A stretch of 64,000 nucleotides of DNA. Origin: Candidatus Mediterraneibacter merdipullorum (GTDB lineage Bacteria > Bacillota > Clostridia > Lachnospirales > Lachnospiraceae). Shown here in pieces: positions 43,946 through 52,327 of the stretch. The notes under the pieces were generated by a model. The model did not search any database and was not told the origin of the DNA. It worked only from the letters and a program-made list of their open reading frames with translations. Position 1 is the first letter of the stretch. Each line of letters starts with the position of its first letter. Where the stretch lies: assembly GCA_019117125.1 (NCBI GenBank), contig DXAL01000013.1, forward strand, positions 42,789-106,788, in the 5' to 3' direction. The position numbers and the translations under genes were made by a program.

Positions 43946-44125
43946 TCAGTCAACGGAAACGATCTCGCGCTTATTGTAGGAACCGCACGCCTTGCATACG
44001 CGGTGGGGCATCATAAGTTCGCCGCACTTGCTGCATCTGACGAGGTTCGGAGCGCTCATCTTCCAGTTGGCTCTTCTCTTATCTCTTCTTGCTTTTGAAG
44101 ATTTATTCTTCGGACAGATTGACAT
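43946..44125 (-). CDS. rpmF: 50S ribosomal protein L32
   Basis: The product has 59 residues (MSICPKNKSSKARRDKRRA at the start). The N-terminal basic part and four Cys in CSKCGE and CKACGSY match zinc-binding L32. The ATG has AAGGAGG upstream. It follows yceD after three bases, the standard pairing. Confidence 0.95.
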   Translation of the reverse strand: MSICPKNKSSKARRDKRRANWKMSAPNLVRCSKCGELMMPHRVCKACGSYNKREIVSVD

Positions 44126-44128
44126 AGG

Positions 44129-44656
44129 TTACACCTCCTTGAAATTCTGAAATAAGTCACGGACAACTGACATCCTGGGGTCAGGCCCCGTATCTTCACA
44201 ATCGCAGGACCCTGTGTTCAGATTCCGGCCGCACACACTGCACAGACCTTTACAGTCTTCACGGCAGAGCACTTTTTCCGGCCACTCTGACAGGACCTCA
44301 TGGAAGACCAAGCTGTCAGCATCAAGCTGATATCCATCGATAAAATTTGATTCATCCAGCTCTTCTGTCAGTTCCGCATCGGAGAGACCTACGTCCACAT
44401 GTTTTGTGAAGTTCAGTGTAAACTCATGCCTGACGTCCTCCAGGCAGCGGTCACATGGAATCATCACGCTCAGTCTGGCGTCGGCGCAGATGAGCAGTTC
44501 TTTCTCCCTGATGTGTTCCACCCGGATGTGGACCGGCTCACTTTCCACTACCGGATAATCTCCGGACTTCAGACGGATGTGCTCCATCGTGAGCGGCACA
44601 GTCTCCTCCACTGTCTTATGCTGGTCTGACAAAACGTCTGATAGGTTAATTAACAT
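44129..44656 (-). CDS. yceD: YceD family (DUF177) protein
   Basis: The product has 175 residues. The family is recognised by the CDRCLEDVRHEF block and the C-terminal Cys cluster CSVCGRNLNTGSCDC, as well as by its place ahead of rpmF. YceD is linked to 23S rRNA processing or large-subunit assembly in plants and bacteria. The start lies about 30 bases after a near-perfect promoter. Confidence 0.92.
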   Translation of the reverse strand: MLINLSDVLSDQHKTVEETVPLTMEHIRLKSGDYPVVESEPVHIRVEHIREKELLICADARLSVMIPCDRCLEDVRHEFTLNFTKHVDVGLSDAELTEELDESNFIDGYQLDADSLVFHEVLSEWPEKVLCREDCKGLCSVCGRNLNTGSCDCEDTGPDPRMSVVRDLFQNFKEV

Positions 44657-44685
44657 CTGTCATTACTCCTATTCATACCTAGACT

Positions 44686-44713
44686 ATTATATCACGGAAA
44701 ACATGTTTGTCAA
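44686..44713 (-). promoter_or_regulatory. Strong promoter of yceD-rpmF
   Basis: Perfect TTGACA (44708-44713) and TATAAT (44686-44691) on the minus strand, with a 16-base spacer, as fits a ribosomal protein operon. Confidence 0.85.
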
Positions 44714-44791
44714 CCAAAATTTTGCGGTACCGCCGGATACTTCCGGCAGTGCCTTTGGAACTGCTGTCGTCCGGTTCTCCCGGCGCACTTC

Positions 44792-45307
44792 TTACTCTGT
44801 AACTGCCGCAATCTCCAGGGTGGACACACTGTCGCCGTCCAGACCGACCTTCAGTTCAGAATCGCCTTTCTCGTACACGAGCTCTGTCGCAGACTCGGAT
44901 GTGGGGTCGCCGTATGCTTCCGTCACCTCGTCCTTTGTGCTTCCGATGCTGATGCCCTCGTCTGTGGAGACCGTGTCATCCATAAATACAACGGAGAGCA
45001 CATAGTCCTTGTCGTCAACCGGGTAGGTGTTGAGCTGGAATCCCGGATAGGTGTACACTTTATCCAGACCCTCGAACGCGCAGCTCTCAGACTCGAAATA
45101 GTCGTCCGCCTCGCCAAGCTCTTCTACGACTGCGGCTGCGTCCGCATTCATGGCAATCTCTGTGGAACCGCTCGTGAAAGTGTATCCGCCGCCGGAAGCC
45201 TGTCCGGAACCGGAACCCTCGCTGCTGCTCTCAGAGCCGCCTCCGCACGCTGTCAGTGCGAAACATGCCGCCAGTGCTGCTGTCATTGCAATCATTCTTC
45301 TTTTCAT
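44792..45307 (-). CDS. Small secreted lipoprotein, last gene of the dlt-like operon
   Basis: The product has 171 residues. The signal MKRRMIAMTAALAACFALTAC ends in the lipobox LTAC, followed by a Ser/Gly linker. The mature part has a GSTKDEVTEAYGDPT repeat-like block that recalls the BamE/SmpA-type fold seen in small Gram-positive lipoproteins. A clear AGGAGG precedes the start. It is 42 bases after the SGNH gene. A small hairpin without a good T run follows at 44732-44747. Its role in the pathway is unknown; it could help hold the modified polymer or sense envelope state. Confidence 0.8.
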   Translation of the reverse strand: MKRRMIAMTAALAACFALTACGGGSESSSEGSGSGQASGGGYTFTSGSTEIAMNADAAAVVEELGEADDYFESESCAFEGLDKVYTYPGFQLNTYPVDDKDYVLSVVFMDDTVSTDEGISIGSTKDEVTEAYGDPTSESATELVYEKGDSELKVGLDGDSVSTLEIAAVTE

Positions 45308-45349
45308 CTTTTTTTCCTCCTGAAATAGAATTAAATAATATAGAAACAA

Positions 45350-46414
45350 TTAATAACTGATAATCTCGCCGTATTCTTCCAGCTCCTGATACTGAGCTTC
45401 CTCCATCTCCTCGTAGAACCGGATTTTCTCCGCGTAGACTTCCTGATACTCCGGGTCCTCCCGGTAATCCGTCAGGTCGTAATTCTCAACCAGGTATTTC
45501 CCGAAATATTTCGAGAGCTTCTCCGCGCCCGACAGGTTCATGTGCAGACCGGCATCGTAAGTATCTGTATTATAATCGATGCCAATCTCCGGGGCAAGCT
45601 TTTCATAGTTGAAATAGTCCAGCCCGTATTCTTCCGCGTAATCCGCAATCTGTTCATCCCACTCGTCATACCAGTAGGGGTAGAGGCTGGGAGACTTCAC
45701 AAGGACCAGGTCGATGCCCTTTTCCTCACAGAGCAGGCGCATCCTGTCCAGATATTCCATCGCCTTGTCGCCCAGCGTGTAATCGGAGAGTTTCTCCGGT
45801 TCCGGGAATCCGTCCACCGGACGGACATCCACTCTCATATAGTATCCGTTGTGGGATACCTTGTCTTTGTGGAACATGTATTTTACATCCTCCATCGATA
45901 AGTCCGACCATCTGGAATGATACCGGAGAATGGGGAAGATGTAGTCCAGCATGTGCTCTTCCTCTGTCATGGACGCCTGTATGGCGCCAATCTTCGAGGA
46001 GGACATCTTCATCCCGTCGATGCTCATGCGGTTGTATGCCTCGCTCTGGGGCTCGTTGTACTTCATGGCAAGCACGTTGAAGACCACGACCTTCGGGGTC
46101 TCATACCGGAGCGCGTCTTCCAGCAGGTAGTAGGACTGCCATGTGAGCTGCTGGGCAGAACCGCGGATGTAGCTCGTGATGCCGTAGTCCTCGTAAAGGG
46201 TGATGGGCGAGAAATTCTCGTAGACTTCGCAGTCCCCCACAAAGAGGACCTCATGGTCCGTAGTCTCCTGATAGTACTCTTCCACCATCGCTCCCTCGGG
46301 GATGTCCGACATGTATTTTGGCATCAGCAGCCTCTGGAGCAGGTAGAGAACGACCAGCATCACGATGAGGAACACTGCCAGGACGGCAGCGCGTTTTGCA
46401 ATTTTCTTCTTCAT
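45350..46414 (-). CDS. DltD-like SGNH-fold membrane-anchored protein
   Basis: The product has 354 residues with one N-terminal membrane anchor (about 8-28), so the rest is outside. It has the SGNH layout of DltD/AlgX-like proteins: block I VGDCEVYENFSP, and block V DAGLHMNLSG with Asp287 and His291. Where the family usually has the Ser of GDS, this protein has Cys62. In dlt systems DltD works with DltB in the last transfer of the amino acid to teichoic acid. It lies 12 bases after the MBOAT gene. Confidence 0.82.
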   Translation of the reverse strand: MKKKIAKRAAVLAVFLIVMLVVLYLLQRLLMPKYMSDIPEGAMVEEYYQETTDHEVLFVGDCEVYENFSPITLYEDYGITSYIRGSAQQLTWQSYYLLEDALRYETPKVVVFNVLAMKYNEPQSEAYNRMSIDGMKMSSSKIGAIQASMTEEEHMLDYIFPILRYHSRWSDLSMEDVKYMFHKDKVSHNGYYMRVDVRPVDGFPEPEKLSDYTLGDKAMEYLDRMRLLCEEKGIDLVLVKSPSLYPYWYDEWDEQIADYAEEYGLDYFNYEKLAPEIGIDYNTDTYDAGLHMNLSGAEKLSKYFGKYLVENYDLTDYREDPEYQEVYAEKIRFYEEMEEAQYQELEEYGEIISY

Positions 46415-46426
46415 GCCCGCTCCTTT

Positions 46427-48022
46427 CTAAAACTGATTATAGATAAACTGGCTCTGGTCATACCCGATGCCGTATGCGCCAAACACGATGACAATGAGCA
46501 TCAGCACGCCGAACACCACATACTTCCAGGCTGCGCCGGATGTAAAGATGATATCCCGCACACTGCCCTTTCTCTCCTGCACGATGCTCACCGTGAGGAT
46601 GATGAGCAGGCAGACAAACAGGAGCAGGTAATCCGCCCCGCTTAAGCCCAGTCCCAGGAATGCCTCGGCGTTTAACGCCCGGATGTCAAAGTGGGTGAAC
46701 ATGTTGCCGTACATCCTGAAGGTGAGGGGCACATCCCGGTAACAGTCAAACATGCGGATGGCGCTCATCAGAAGGATGGTGCGCACAATCTCAAACACTC
46801 CGTACCACGCCTTCCCTTTCACATCGAAGCGGGCGTGGAACTTCCGGTACAAAGGCTCCAGCTCCTCGGAAATCATGATGACCACGAAGTTCATCAGACC
46901 CCAGACGATGAAGTTCCAGCTGGCGCCGTGCCAGATACCGGTCGTAAACCAGACGACAAAGGAAGAAAGGTACACCGGCACCCGCTTCCCGATCTTCTCT
47001 CCAAAGGTATTTCTGGAGAACTTGGAGAACTTCAGCATCGGCTTGCACACCGAGATGGGGTAGAATATGTAGTCCGTAAACCAGGTACCCATGGTGATGT
47101 GCCAGCGGTTCCAGTACTCTTTGATGTTCTTCGAGAAGTAGGGCCGCCGGAAGTTCTCCGTCACCGTGATGCCCATGGTCTGGGCGATTCCGATGGTGAT
47201 GTCGATGCCGCCGGTAAAGTCCGCGTAGAGCTCGAAGGCATAGAACATCATGCCCACGAACACAAAGCCGCCCTGATAGGTGTCCGGATTCTGGATGATG
47301 GCGTTCACCGCCGTCAATATCCGGTCCGCCACAACGACTTTCTTGAAATATCCCCACAGGATGCGGTACAGTCCGTAGGAGACGACCTTCGGGTCAAAGT
47401 AATGCACCTCGAACAGTGACTTTGCCAGGTCGTTGAACCGGCTGATGGGTCCCTGCACGAGCTGGGGGAAGAAGGACACGAAGAGCGCCAGTTTGAACAG
47501 GTTCTTCTCCGCTTTGCTCGTCCCTCTGTACACATCGATGATATATCCCATGGTCTGGAATGTATAGAACGAGATTCCCATGGGAAGCACGAGATTTAAG
47601 AACGAAAGCTGGCGGTCGCTGTGGAACGCCTGTAAAAGCCCGTTGATATTGGCAATGGTGAAGTTCGTATATTTCAGCACCGCCAGGATGCCCAGGTTGA
47701 AGAACAGGCAGACCAGCAGCCACTTCCACTTCTTCGCCTTGATCCCCGCCTTGTATTCCTTTTTCTCTTCTCTGGATATCTGTCCCTTGTGCTCTGCAAG
47801 ATAAGCCTTCTGCGCCGTCTCCAGCCCGTCCAGCTTCAGGCTCACCAGGTAGGTCGACACCGTCGTCGCCGCGATGAAGATGAGGTACGACGGACTGGCG
47901 ATGAAGTAGAACACATAGCTGGCGATGAGAAGGAACGGCCACTGGCATTTCTTCGGCAGACCGTAGTACAGGACAAATACCACCGCGAGAAAACCGATAA
48001 AACTATAATCCGTAAACAGCAT
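46427..48022 (-). CDS. MBOAT acyltransferase (DltB-like)
   Basis: The product has 531 residues and about ten to twelve membrane helices. The MBOAT signature IWHGASWNFIVWG holds the catalytic His. The block ADFTGGIDITIGIAQTMGI and NRWHITMGTWFTDYIFYP are typical of DltB/AlgI. It is longer than the usual DltB (about 400) because of an insertion after residue 80 and a C-terminal extension. It probably takes the amino acid from the carrier protein and passes it across the membrane. It follows the carrier gene after 11 bases. Confidence 0.92.
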   Translation of the reverse strand: MLFTDYSFIGFLAVVFVLYYGLPKKCQWPFLLIASYVFYFIASPSYLIFIAATTVSTYLVSLKLDGLETAQKAYLAEHKGQISREEKKEYKAGIKAKKWKWLLVCLFFNLGILAVLKYTNFTIANINGLLQAFHSDRQLSFLNLVLPMGISFYTFQTMGYIIDVYRGTSKAEKNLFKLALFVSFFPQLVQGPISRFNDLAKSLFEVHYFDPKVVSYGLYRILWGYFKKVVVADRILTAVNAIIQNPDTYQGGFVFVGMMFYAFELYADFTGGIDITIGIAQTMGITVTENFRRPYFSKNIKEYWNRWHITMGTWFTDYIFYPISVCKPMLKFSKFSRNTFGEKIGKRVPVYLSSFVVWFTTGIWHGASWNFIVWGLMNFVVIMISEELEPLYRKFHARFDVKGKAWYGVFEIVRTILLMSAIRMFDCYRDVPLTFRMYGNMFTHFDIRALNAEAFLGLGLSGADYLLLFVCLLIILTVSIVQERKGSVRDIIFTSGAAWKYVVFGVLMLIVIVFGAYGIGYDQSQFIYNQF

Positions 48023-48033
48023 GGTCCCTGTTC

Positions 48034-48261
48034 CTATTCATCTTCCAGTCTCTGGATGAGGGCGTAGAGCGCTTTCGCGGAATTGAAGTTGTCCGGAACA
48101 ATCTCCTCTGCCGGGATAACGACGTCATACTCCTCGTTGATTTCGGAAATGATAGTCACGATATCAAATGAATCGATGAGGTTGTCGTCGATGAGCGTCT
48201 CACATGTGTTGAAATCGATTTCCGGGTGCAGGTTTTCCAGTATTTCCATCAATGCTTCCAT
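48034..48261 (-). CDS. Carrier protein (DltC-like)
   Basis: The product has 75 acidic residues. The phosphopantetheine Ser31 lies in NLIDSFDIVTIIS, a DltC-like rather than fatty acid-type motif. Its N-terminal MEALMEILENLHPEIDF also fits DltC-type carriers. It starts two bases after the adenylation gene. It should accept the activated amino acid on its pantetheine arm. Confidence 0.88.
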   Translation of the reverse strand: MEALMEILENLHPEIDFNTCETLIDDNLIDSFDIVTIISEINEEYDVVIPAEEIVPDNFNSAKALYALIQRLEDE

Positions 48262-48263
48262 AG

Positions 48264-49790
48264 TTATCTTCTCCTTTTCTTCTCATCGTGGATTTCTTTG
48301 AGTTTCACTCTGTCTGTCTTTCCGTTTGCTGTCAGCGGCATCTGCTCCAGCGCATAGACATGGTTCGGAATCATGTACCTTGGCAGCTTCTTCTTAAGCG
48401 CTGTCACAAGGTCTTTCACTTCCGTGTCTCCCACGTAGAACAATATGATTTTCTCTGTTTCTTTATCATAAATGCAGCACGCGCTGCGGATGCCTTCAAC
48501 CAGATTGACATGGACTTCGATTTCACCCAGCTCGATGCGGTGTCCCATGTGCTTGATCTGATAATCCTTGCGGGAGATAAAGATAAGTTCTCCCCGCTCA
48601 TTGTATTTCCCGATGTCCCCTGTGCGGTAGATGAGTTCGTGGTAGCTTTTGTTCAGGGGGTTCTGGACGAATACCTCGTCCGTCTTCTCGTCGTTGTTGT
48701 AATATCCCAGCGTGAGCGCGGTCCCGCGGATGCACATCTCGCCCGGTTCGCCCGCCGGCGGCACTTTGTCGTCCTTGTCCAGGAGGATGATTTCCGTATT
48801 CCGTAAGGGACGCCCGATGGGGATGACGTCAGTCTCGCCGAATTCCCGGTCCACCTCATAGTAGCAGCTCATGCCCGTCGCCTCGGTGGGTCCGTAGAGA
48901 TTGATGAACCTTGCGTCCGGCAGGGTTTCTCTCCAGAGATTGAACTGTTTGATGGGGAAGACCTCGCTTCCGAATGCAATGGTATGCAGGTACTTCGGAA
49001 CCACCTTGTCAAACGTCTTCATGGAAGAAATCATGGTCAGCGCGGATACGACCCAGCACACCGTATTAATCTTATATTCATTTAAGAATTCCACCAGCTT
49101 GATGGGGAACATGAAGAGCTGCTTCGGCACGAGGTACGTCGTGGCGCCGTATTTCAGCGTGGAAAACAGTTCCTTTAAGCAGGCGTCGAAATACAGGGGC
49201 GTCTGATTGGCAAAGACCGAATCCTCCGTCACATGGAGCACCTCAGTCAGACTCTCCACATAATCGATGACCGCCCGGTGGCATCCCACCACGCCCTTCG
49301 GTATCCCGGTGGAGCCGGAGGTGAAGACGATGTAGACCGGGTCCGTGTCGATCGCACTCCTGCGGATATCTGCAAGGAGGGCGTCGTCCGACGGATATGC
49401 GGATATCTCGTCATACATCAGGACCTCTCCGTCAAACTCCGCCATCTCCTTCACTTTCCCGGCGGTGAAGTCATCGCAGATGACCGCTCTGGGGTGAAGG
49501 TTGTCAAAGATGAGTCCGATGCGGTATTCGGGCATCTCCTCATCCATCGGCACATAGAAGCATCCGCTGTACACAACGCCCCAGAATGCGGTAATCATGT
49601 GCGGATGTTTCTTCATATAGATTACGACCGGCTCTTTCGCATAGCCTTTCTTCGCCAGACAGGTGCCGATCTTCCTCGAAGCATCGTACACTTCCTGAAA
49701 TGTCATTCCCGTCTTATCATTGGCAAACGCCGTCTTATCCGGGAATCTCGGCGCCGTCTGCTCCAGGTACTCCAGTATGTTTCTCTGCAT
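48264..49790 (-). CDS. Amino acid adenylation enzyme (DltA-like)
   Basis: The product has 508 residues. It is an ANL-family adenylation enzyme: P-loop FTSGSTGIPKG (156-166), A5 YGPTEAT (299-305), YRTGD (388-392) and the A10 lysine in NGKTDR (491). It should load an amino acid onto the carrier encoded next. Asp202 in YFDA fits the Asp that binds the amino group in DltA. But where I recall DltA having a Cys in FCGE, this has FGSE (Gly274), and after YGPTEAT a Gly replaces Val. The pocket may thus take something other than D-alanine. The racemase gene is 24 bases upstream. Confidence 0.88.
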   Translation of the reverse strand: MQRNILEYLEQTAPRFPDKTAFANDKTGMTFQEVYDASRKIGTCLAKKGYAKEPVVIYMKKHPHMITAFWGVVYSGCFYVPMDEEMPEYRIGLIFDNLHPRAVICDDFTAGKVKEMAEFDGEVLMYDEISAYPSDDALLADIRRSAIDTDPVYIVFTSGSTGIPKGVVGCHRAVIDYVESLTEVLHVTEDSVFANQTPLYFDACLKELFSTLKYGATTYLVPKQLFMFPIKLVEFLNEYKINTVCWVVSALTMISSMKTFDKVVPKYLHTIAFGSEVFPIKQFNLWRETLPDARFINLYGPTEATGMSCYYEVDREFGETDVIPIGRPLRNTEIILLDKDDKVPPAGEPGEMCIRGTALTLGYYNNDEKTDEVFVQNPLNKSYHELIYRTGDIGKYNERGELIFISRKDYQIKHMGHRIELGEIEVHVNLVEGIRSACCIYDKETEKIILFYVGDTEVKDLVTALKKKLPRYMIPNHVYALEQMPLTANGKTDRVKLKEIHDEKKRRR

Positions 49791-49814
49791 TTTCTCTGAA
49801 CTCCTTTATCTCTC

Positions 49815-50531
49815 CTATGACTCTGTGACCAGGCTTACGTACTGCTCTTTCAGCTTGCCGCCGCACAGGAGCACCGCACGCTGGGCAAGTACTTCCATGG
49901 CGTCAATATAGCCTGCTCCGATGGGGTGCTGCTCTTTGATGGTCGAGAGCTCCGTACAGCCCAGGATGACGGACTGTGCGCCGCGCGCTCTCAGATAATC
50001 GGAAACGCGCGCGAATTTCTCCATATCGGCAGGCTTTCCCGCCTTGATATCCCCGTAAATCATATCCATCACATACTGCTGATGCTCTCTGTCCGGGAGC
50101 ACAGGCTCGATGCCCGCATCCTGAAGGCTCTGCTGAAAGATGCGGCTTCTGACCGTGCCGTCCGTCGCCATGATGCCCGCCTTCGCATCCCCGTGCCGCA
50201 GAAGCTCCCGGGAAGTCTCATCCACCGCATGGATGATGGGGACGGGAATATTTGCGGAAAGCTCCCTGTGGAAATAATGCGCCGTGATGCAGGGAATGGC
50301 GATGCAGGACGCGCCCGCCTCTGCCAGAGCCTTCCCAATCTGTATCATCACGCCGGACGGGTCCTCGTCCGAATTTCCAAGTATATATGCCGTCCTGTCC
50401 GGGATACGCGGACAGCTGTGCACGAGCATTTCGATATGCTCCTGGTCGCAGGACGCATCCGTCATGCGGGTCACCATTTCCATAAACAGCGCTGTCGCCA
50501 TCGGACCAAGACCGCCGATCACTCCAAGCAT
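49815..50531 (-). CDS. Aspartate/glutamate racemase family protein
   Basis: The product has 238 residues of the Asp/Glu racemase superfamily. It starts MLGVIGGLGPMATALF, typical of aspartate racemases. The two catalytic Cys are in IPCITAHYF and ILGCTEL. It likely interconverts L- and D-forms of an acidic amino acid, though some relatives have a wider range. The start at 50531 follows AGAGGAT. It lies between the transglutaminase gene (43 bases) and the adenylation gene (24 bases). A D-amino acid made here would be the natural substrate of that adenylation enzyme. This link is inferred. Confidence 0.9.
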   Translation of the reverse strand: MLGVIGGLGPMATALFMEMVTRMTDASCDQEHIEMLVHSCPRIPDRTAYILGNSDEDPSGVMIQIGKALAEAGASCIAIPCITAHYFHRELSANIPVPIIHAVDETSRELLRHGDAKAGIMATDGTVRSRIFQQSLQDAGIEPVLPDREHQQYVMDMIYGDIKAGKPADMEKFARVSDYLRARGAQSVILGCTELSTIKEQHPIGAGYIDAMEVLAQRAVLLCGGKLKEQYVSLVTES

Positions 50532-50574
50532 CCTATCATCCTCTTTCCTTCTGCCTGACCTGTTTCCTGCCGCT

Positions 50575-52092
50575 CTACTCCACCGTGGAATCCTCGGTGG
50601 GCGTAGCCGGATACAGGCTCTTGTCAAAGATATGGCTGTTATTGTGCGCCACGGAATATGCCTCCAGTTCCGCGTCTGTCAGGAGGAAGAATTCTCCGCC
50701 TCCGTACCGCGGCGTCGTATCAAAGTGATACCAGCCGTCGCCTACATCGATGAGGCTCCAGTAATGGCTGGAATGGCTCGTATCGCTCTTGACGACATCC
50801 AGATTCGGTATCTCCGCCTCTGTAAGCAGCGCTTTTGCCGCAGAATAGAACACAAAGCAGTCGCCCTGATGGTCTGTAAACGCCTGATATGCGCCATTCG
50901 TCCAGCTGTTCTTCTCCGACGTATTGATGTAGCCGATATTCCCCCGGCACCAGTCATAGATGGCGCGGGCTTTTTCCTTCAGCGTCATATCCTCTGTGGT
51001 AATCTCCGCCAGGATGTCGTCCGCCATGGCGAGCACTTCCTCCGGCTCCACATAGTTGTCCGGCTTTTCCTTTATCGTGATGGTCGTGGACTCGGTGGCC
51101 GTATTCCCGGACACGTCCGTCGCCGTGTAGGTCACGTCGTAGGTGCCGGCCTTCTCTGTATCCACCGCGCTGTTGTCCACTTCCAGTTCCACCGATTCAT
51201 CGCAGTTGTCGGTCACGGTAATCTCCGCCTTGTAGGAGATGGGGTCTCCCAGGAAAGCGGTCAGGGGCGCGACCCCGTCGATAACCGGAGGCTCATCGTC
51301 GAAGAACACGTTGAGGGTTCCTTCCACCTCGGTAGTATTTCCGCCCTCATCCGTCACAACCACGGTTACCGGTATCTCGCCTTCCGCCGACAAATCCGGT
51401 TCCTCCCGGAAGCTGTACGTCACATCGGTGGCATCTTCCACATCCGCCACCAGCGTCTTCGGGTCCGCCGTCCCGTTCAGAGCCGCGGCCACCGGTCCGT
51501 CCACCGGCGAAGCCACAGGCGCCTTCGTATCCTGTACGATGAGGGTCGAGACGCGCTCCTTTCCTTTGGCGTTCAGCGTAATCTCATGTTCTCCCACATG
51601 GGCAAGGCTGATTTCGGACATATCCGTCACAAACTCGATGTCCACGCCTTCCTTTTTCAGGAAATCTTCCGCAGAGAGCTCCGCGCTCCCCGCCTCCACG
51701 GTCAGCTCCTTTACGACCGGGTTCGAGAAGAAGAGCCGGTGTATGAGAAGCCCGAGGAGGACGAGAACGACAAGAAGAAGCCCCAGCACGATACCCATCC
51801 GTATAAGCCTCGCCTTTCTCCTTCTGCGGAGCCGCTCCATACGCCTGCGCTCCCGCTCTCTCCTTCTCCGGCGCCCTTCAGGCGAATCGCTTTCCTGTCT
51901 GCGGGAACCGGTCATTTCCCGGTGGTATCTGCGTTCCCCGGCTGCATGCTGCCCCGGCGCGCCTCCTGCCGGACCTCTCCTTCTGTCCTCCGCCGGTCTT
52001 CTCCGCACAGCGGATGCCGGCTTTCTCTGTACCTCATGATTCAGACCGCGTGGCGATCTCCTGACATGTCCGTCCATATCCTGACCATTCAA
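50575..52092 (-). CDS. Membrane-anchored transglutaminase-like protein with Ig-type repeats
   Basis: The product has 505 residues. An unusually Arg-rich cytoplasmic tail of about 98 residues is followed by one membrane helix (about 99-121). Outside come two or three beta-rich, Ig- or cadherin-like domains (about 125-345) with DTKAPVA and DDEPPVI-type openings. The C-terminal transglutaminase-like domain (about 350-490) has Cys412 in GDCFVFYSAAK, His443 in SSHYWSLIDV and Asp458 in WYHFDTTP. It may form or cleave amide cross-links in the wall. First gene of the operon, with a promoter at 52170-52198. The start at 52092 has AAGAGG four bases upstream; starts further in, at residues 6 or 60, cannot be excluded. 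Confidence 0.87.
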   Translation of the reverse strand: MNGQDMDGHVRRSPRGLNHEVQRKPASAVRRRPAEDRRRGPAGGAPGQHAAGERRYHREMTGSRRQESDSPEGRRRRRERERRRMERLRRRRKARLIRMGIVLGLLLVVLVLLGLLIHRLFFSNPVVKELTVEAGSAELSAEDFLKKEGVDIEFVTDMSEISLAHVGEHEITLNAKGKERVSTLIVQDTKAPVASPVDGPVAAALNGTADPKTLVADVEDATDVTYSFREEPDLSAEGEIPVTVVVTDEGGNTTEVEGTLNVFFDDEPPVIDGVAPLTAFLGDPISYKAEITVTDNCDESVELEVDNSAVDTEKAGTYDVTYTATDVSGNTATESTTITIKEKPDNYVEPEEVLAMADDILAEITTEDMTLKEKARAIYDWCRGNIGYINTSEKNSWTNGAYQAFTDHQGDCFVFYSAAKALLTEAEIPNLDVVKSDTSHSSHYWSLIDVGDGWYHFDTTPRYGGGEFFLLTDAELEAYSVAHNNSHIFDKSLYPATPTEDSTVE

Positions 52093-52169
52093 CCTCTTTT
52101 GAATCGAAAATTTAACAATTCCGAAACAGAAATGACATAAAATTTCAAGTTTCGCAAAAAACCTAATAT

Positions 52170-52198
52170 ATAATACTCCCGGCGCTCTTTTTTGGCAA
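52170..52198 (-). promoter_or_regulatory. Promoter of the transglutaminase/dlt-like operon
   Basis: Minus-strand TTGCCA (52193-52198), 17 bases, TATTAT (52170-52175). The leader of about 70 bases is A/T-rich, unlike the neighbours. Confidence 0.6.
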
Positions 52199-52275
52199 TA
52201 CTTTTTTGGAAATTTGCCTAACTTTGTCGCGCTCTTTACAGCACAACGTCCGCACAGGCGCAGATTGACGGGCGC

Positions 52276-52313
52276 AAAAGAAGGGCATCTCCCTTTTTCA
52301 GGGGATGCCCTTC
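52276..52313 (-). terminator. Terminator after ackA
   Basis: On the minus strand GAAGGGCATC pairs with GATGCCCTTC, followed by TTTTG. It lies 15 bases beyond the ackA stop. Confidence 0.85.
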
Positions 52314-52327
52314 GTCCGTCTCTTACT

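Noticed and set aside
45350..49790. Classic dltABCD operon for D-alanylation
   Set aside because: Order, the changed pocket residues, the Cys in the SGNH motif and the extra genes argue against calling it plain dlt; symbols were therefore left out.
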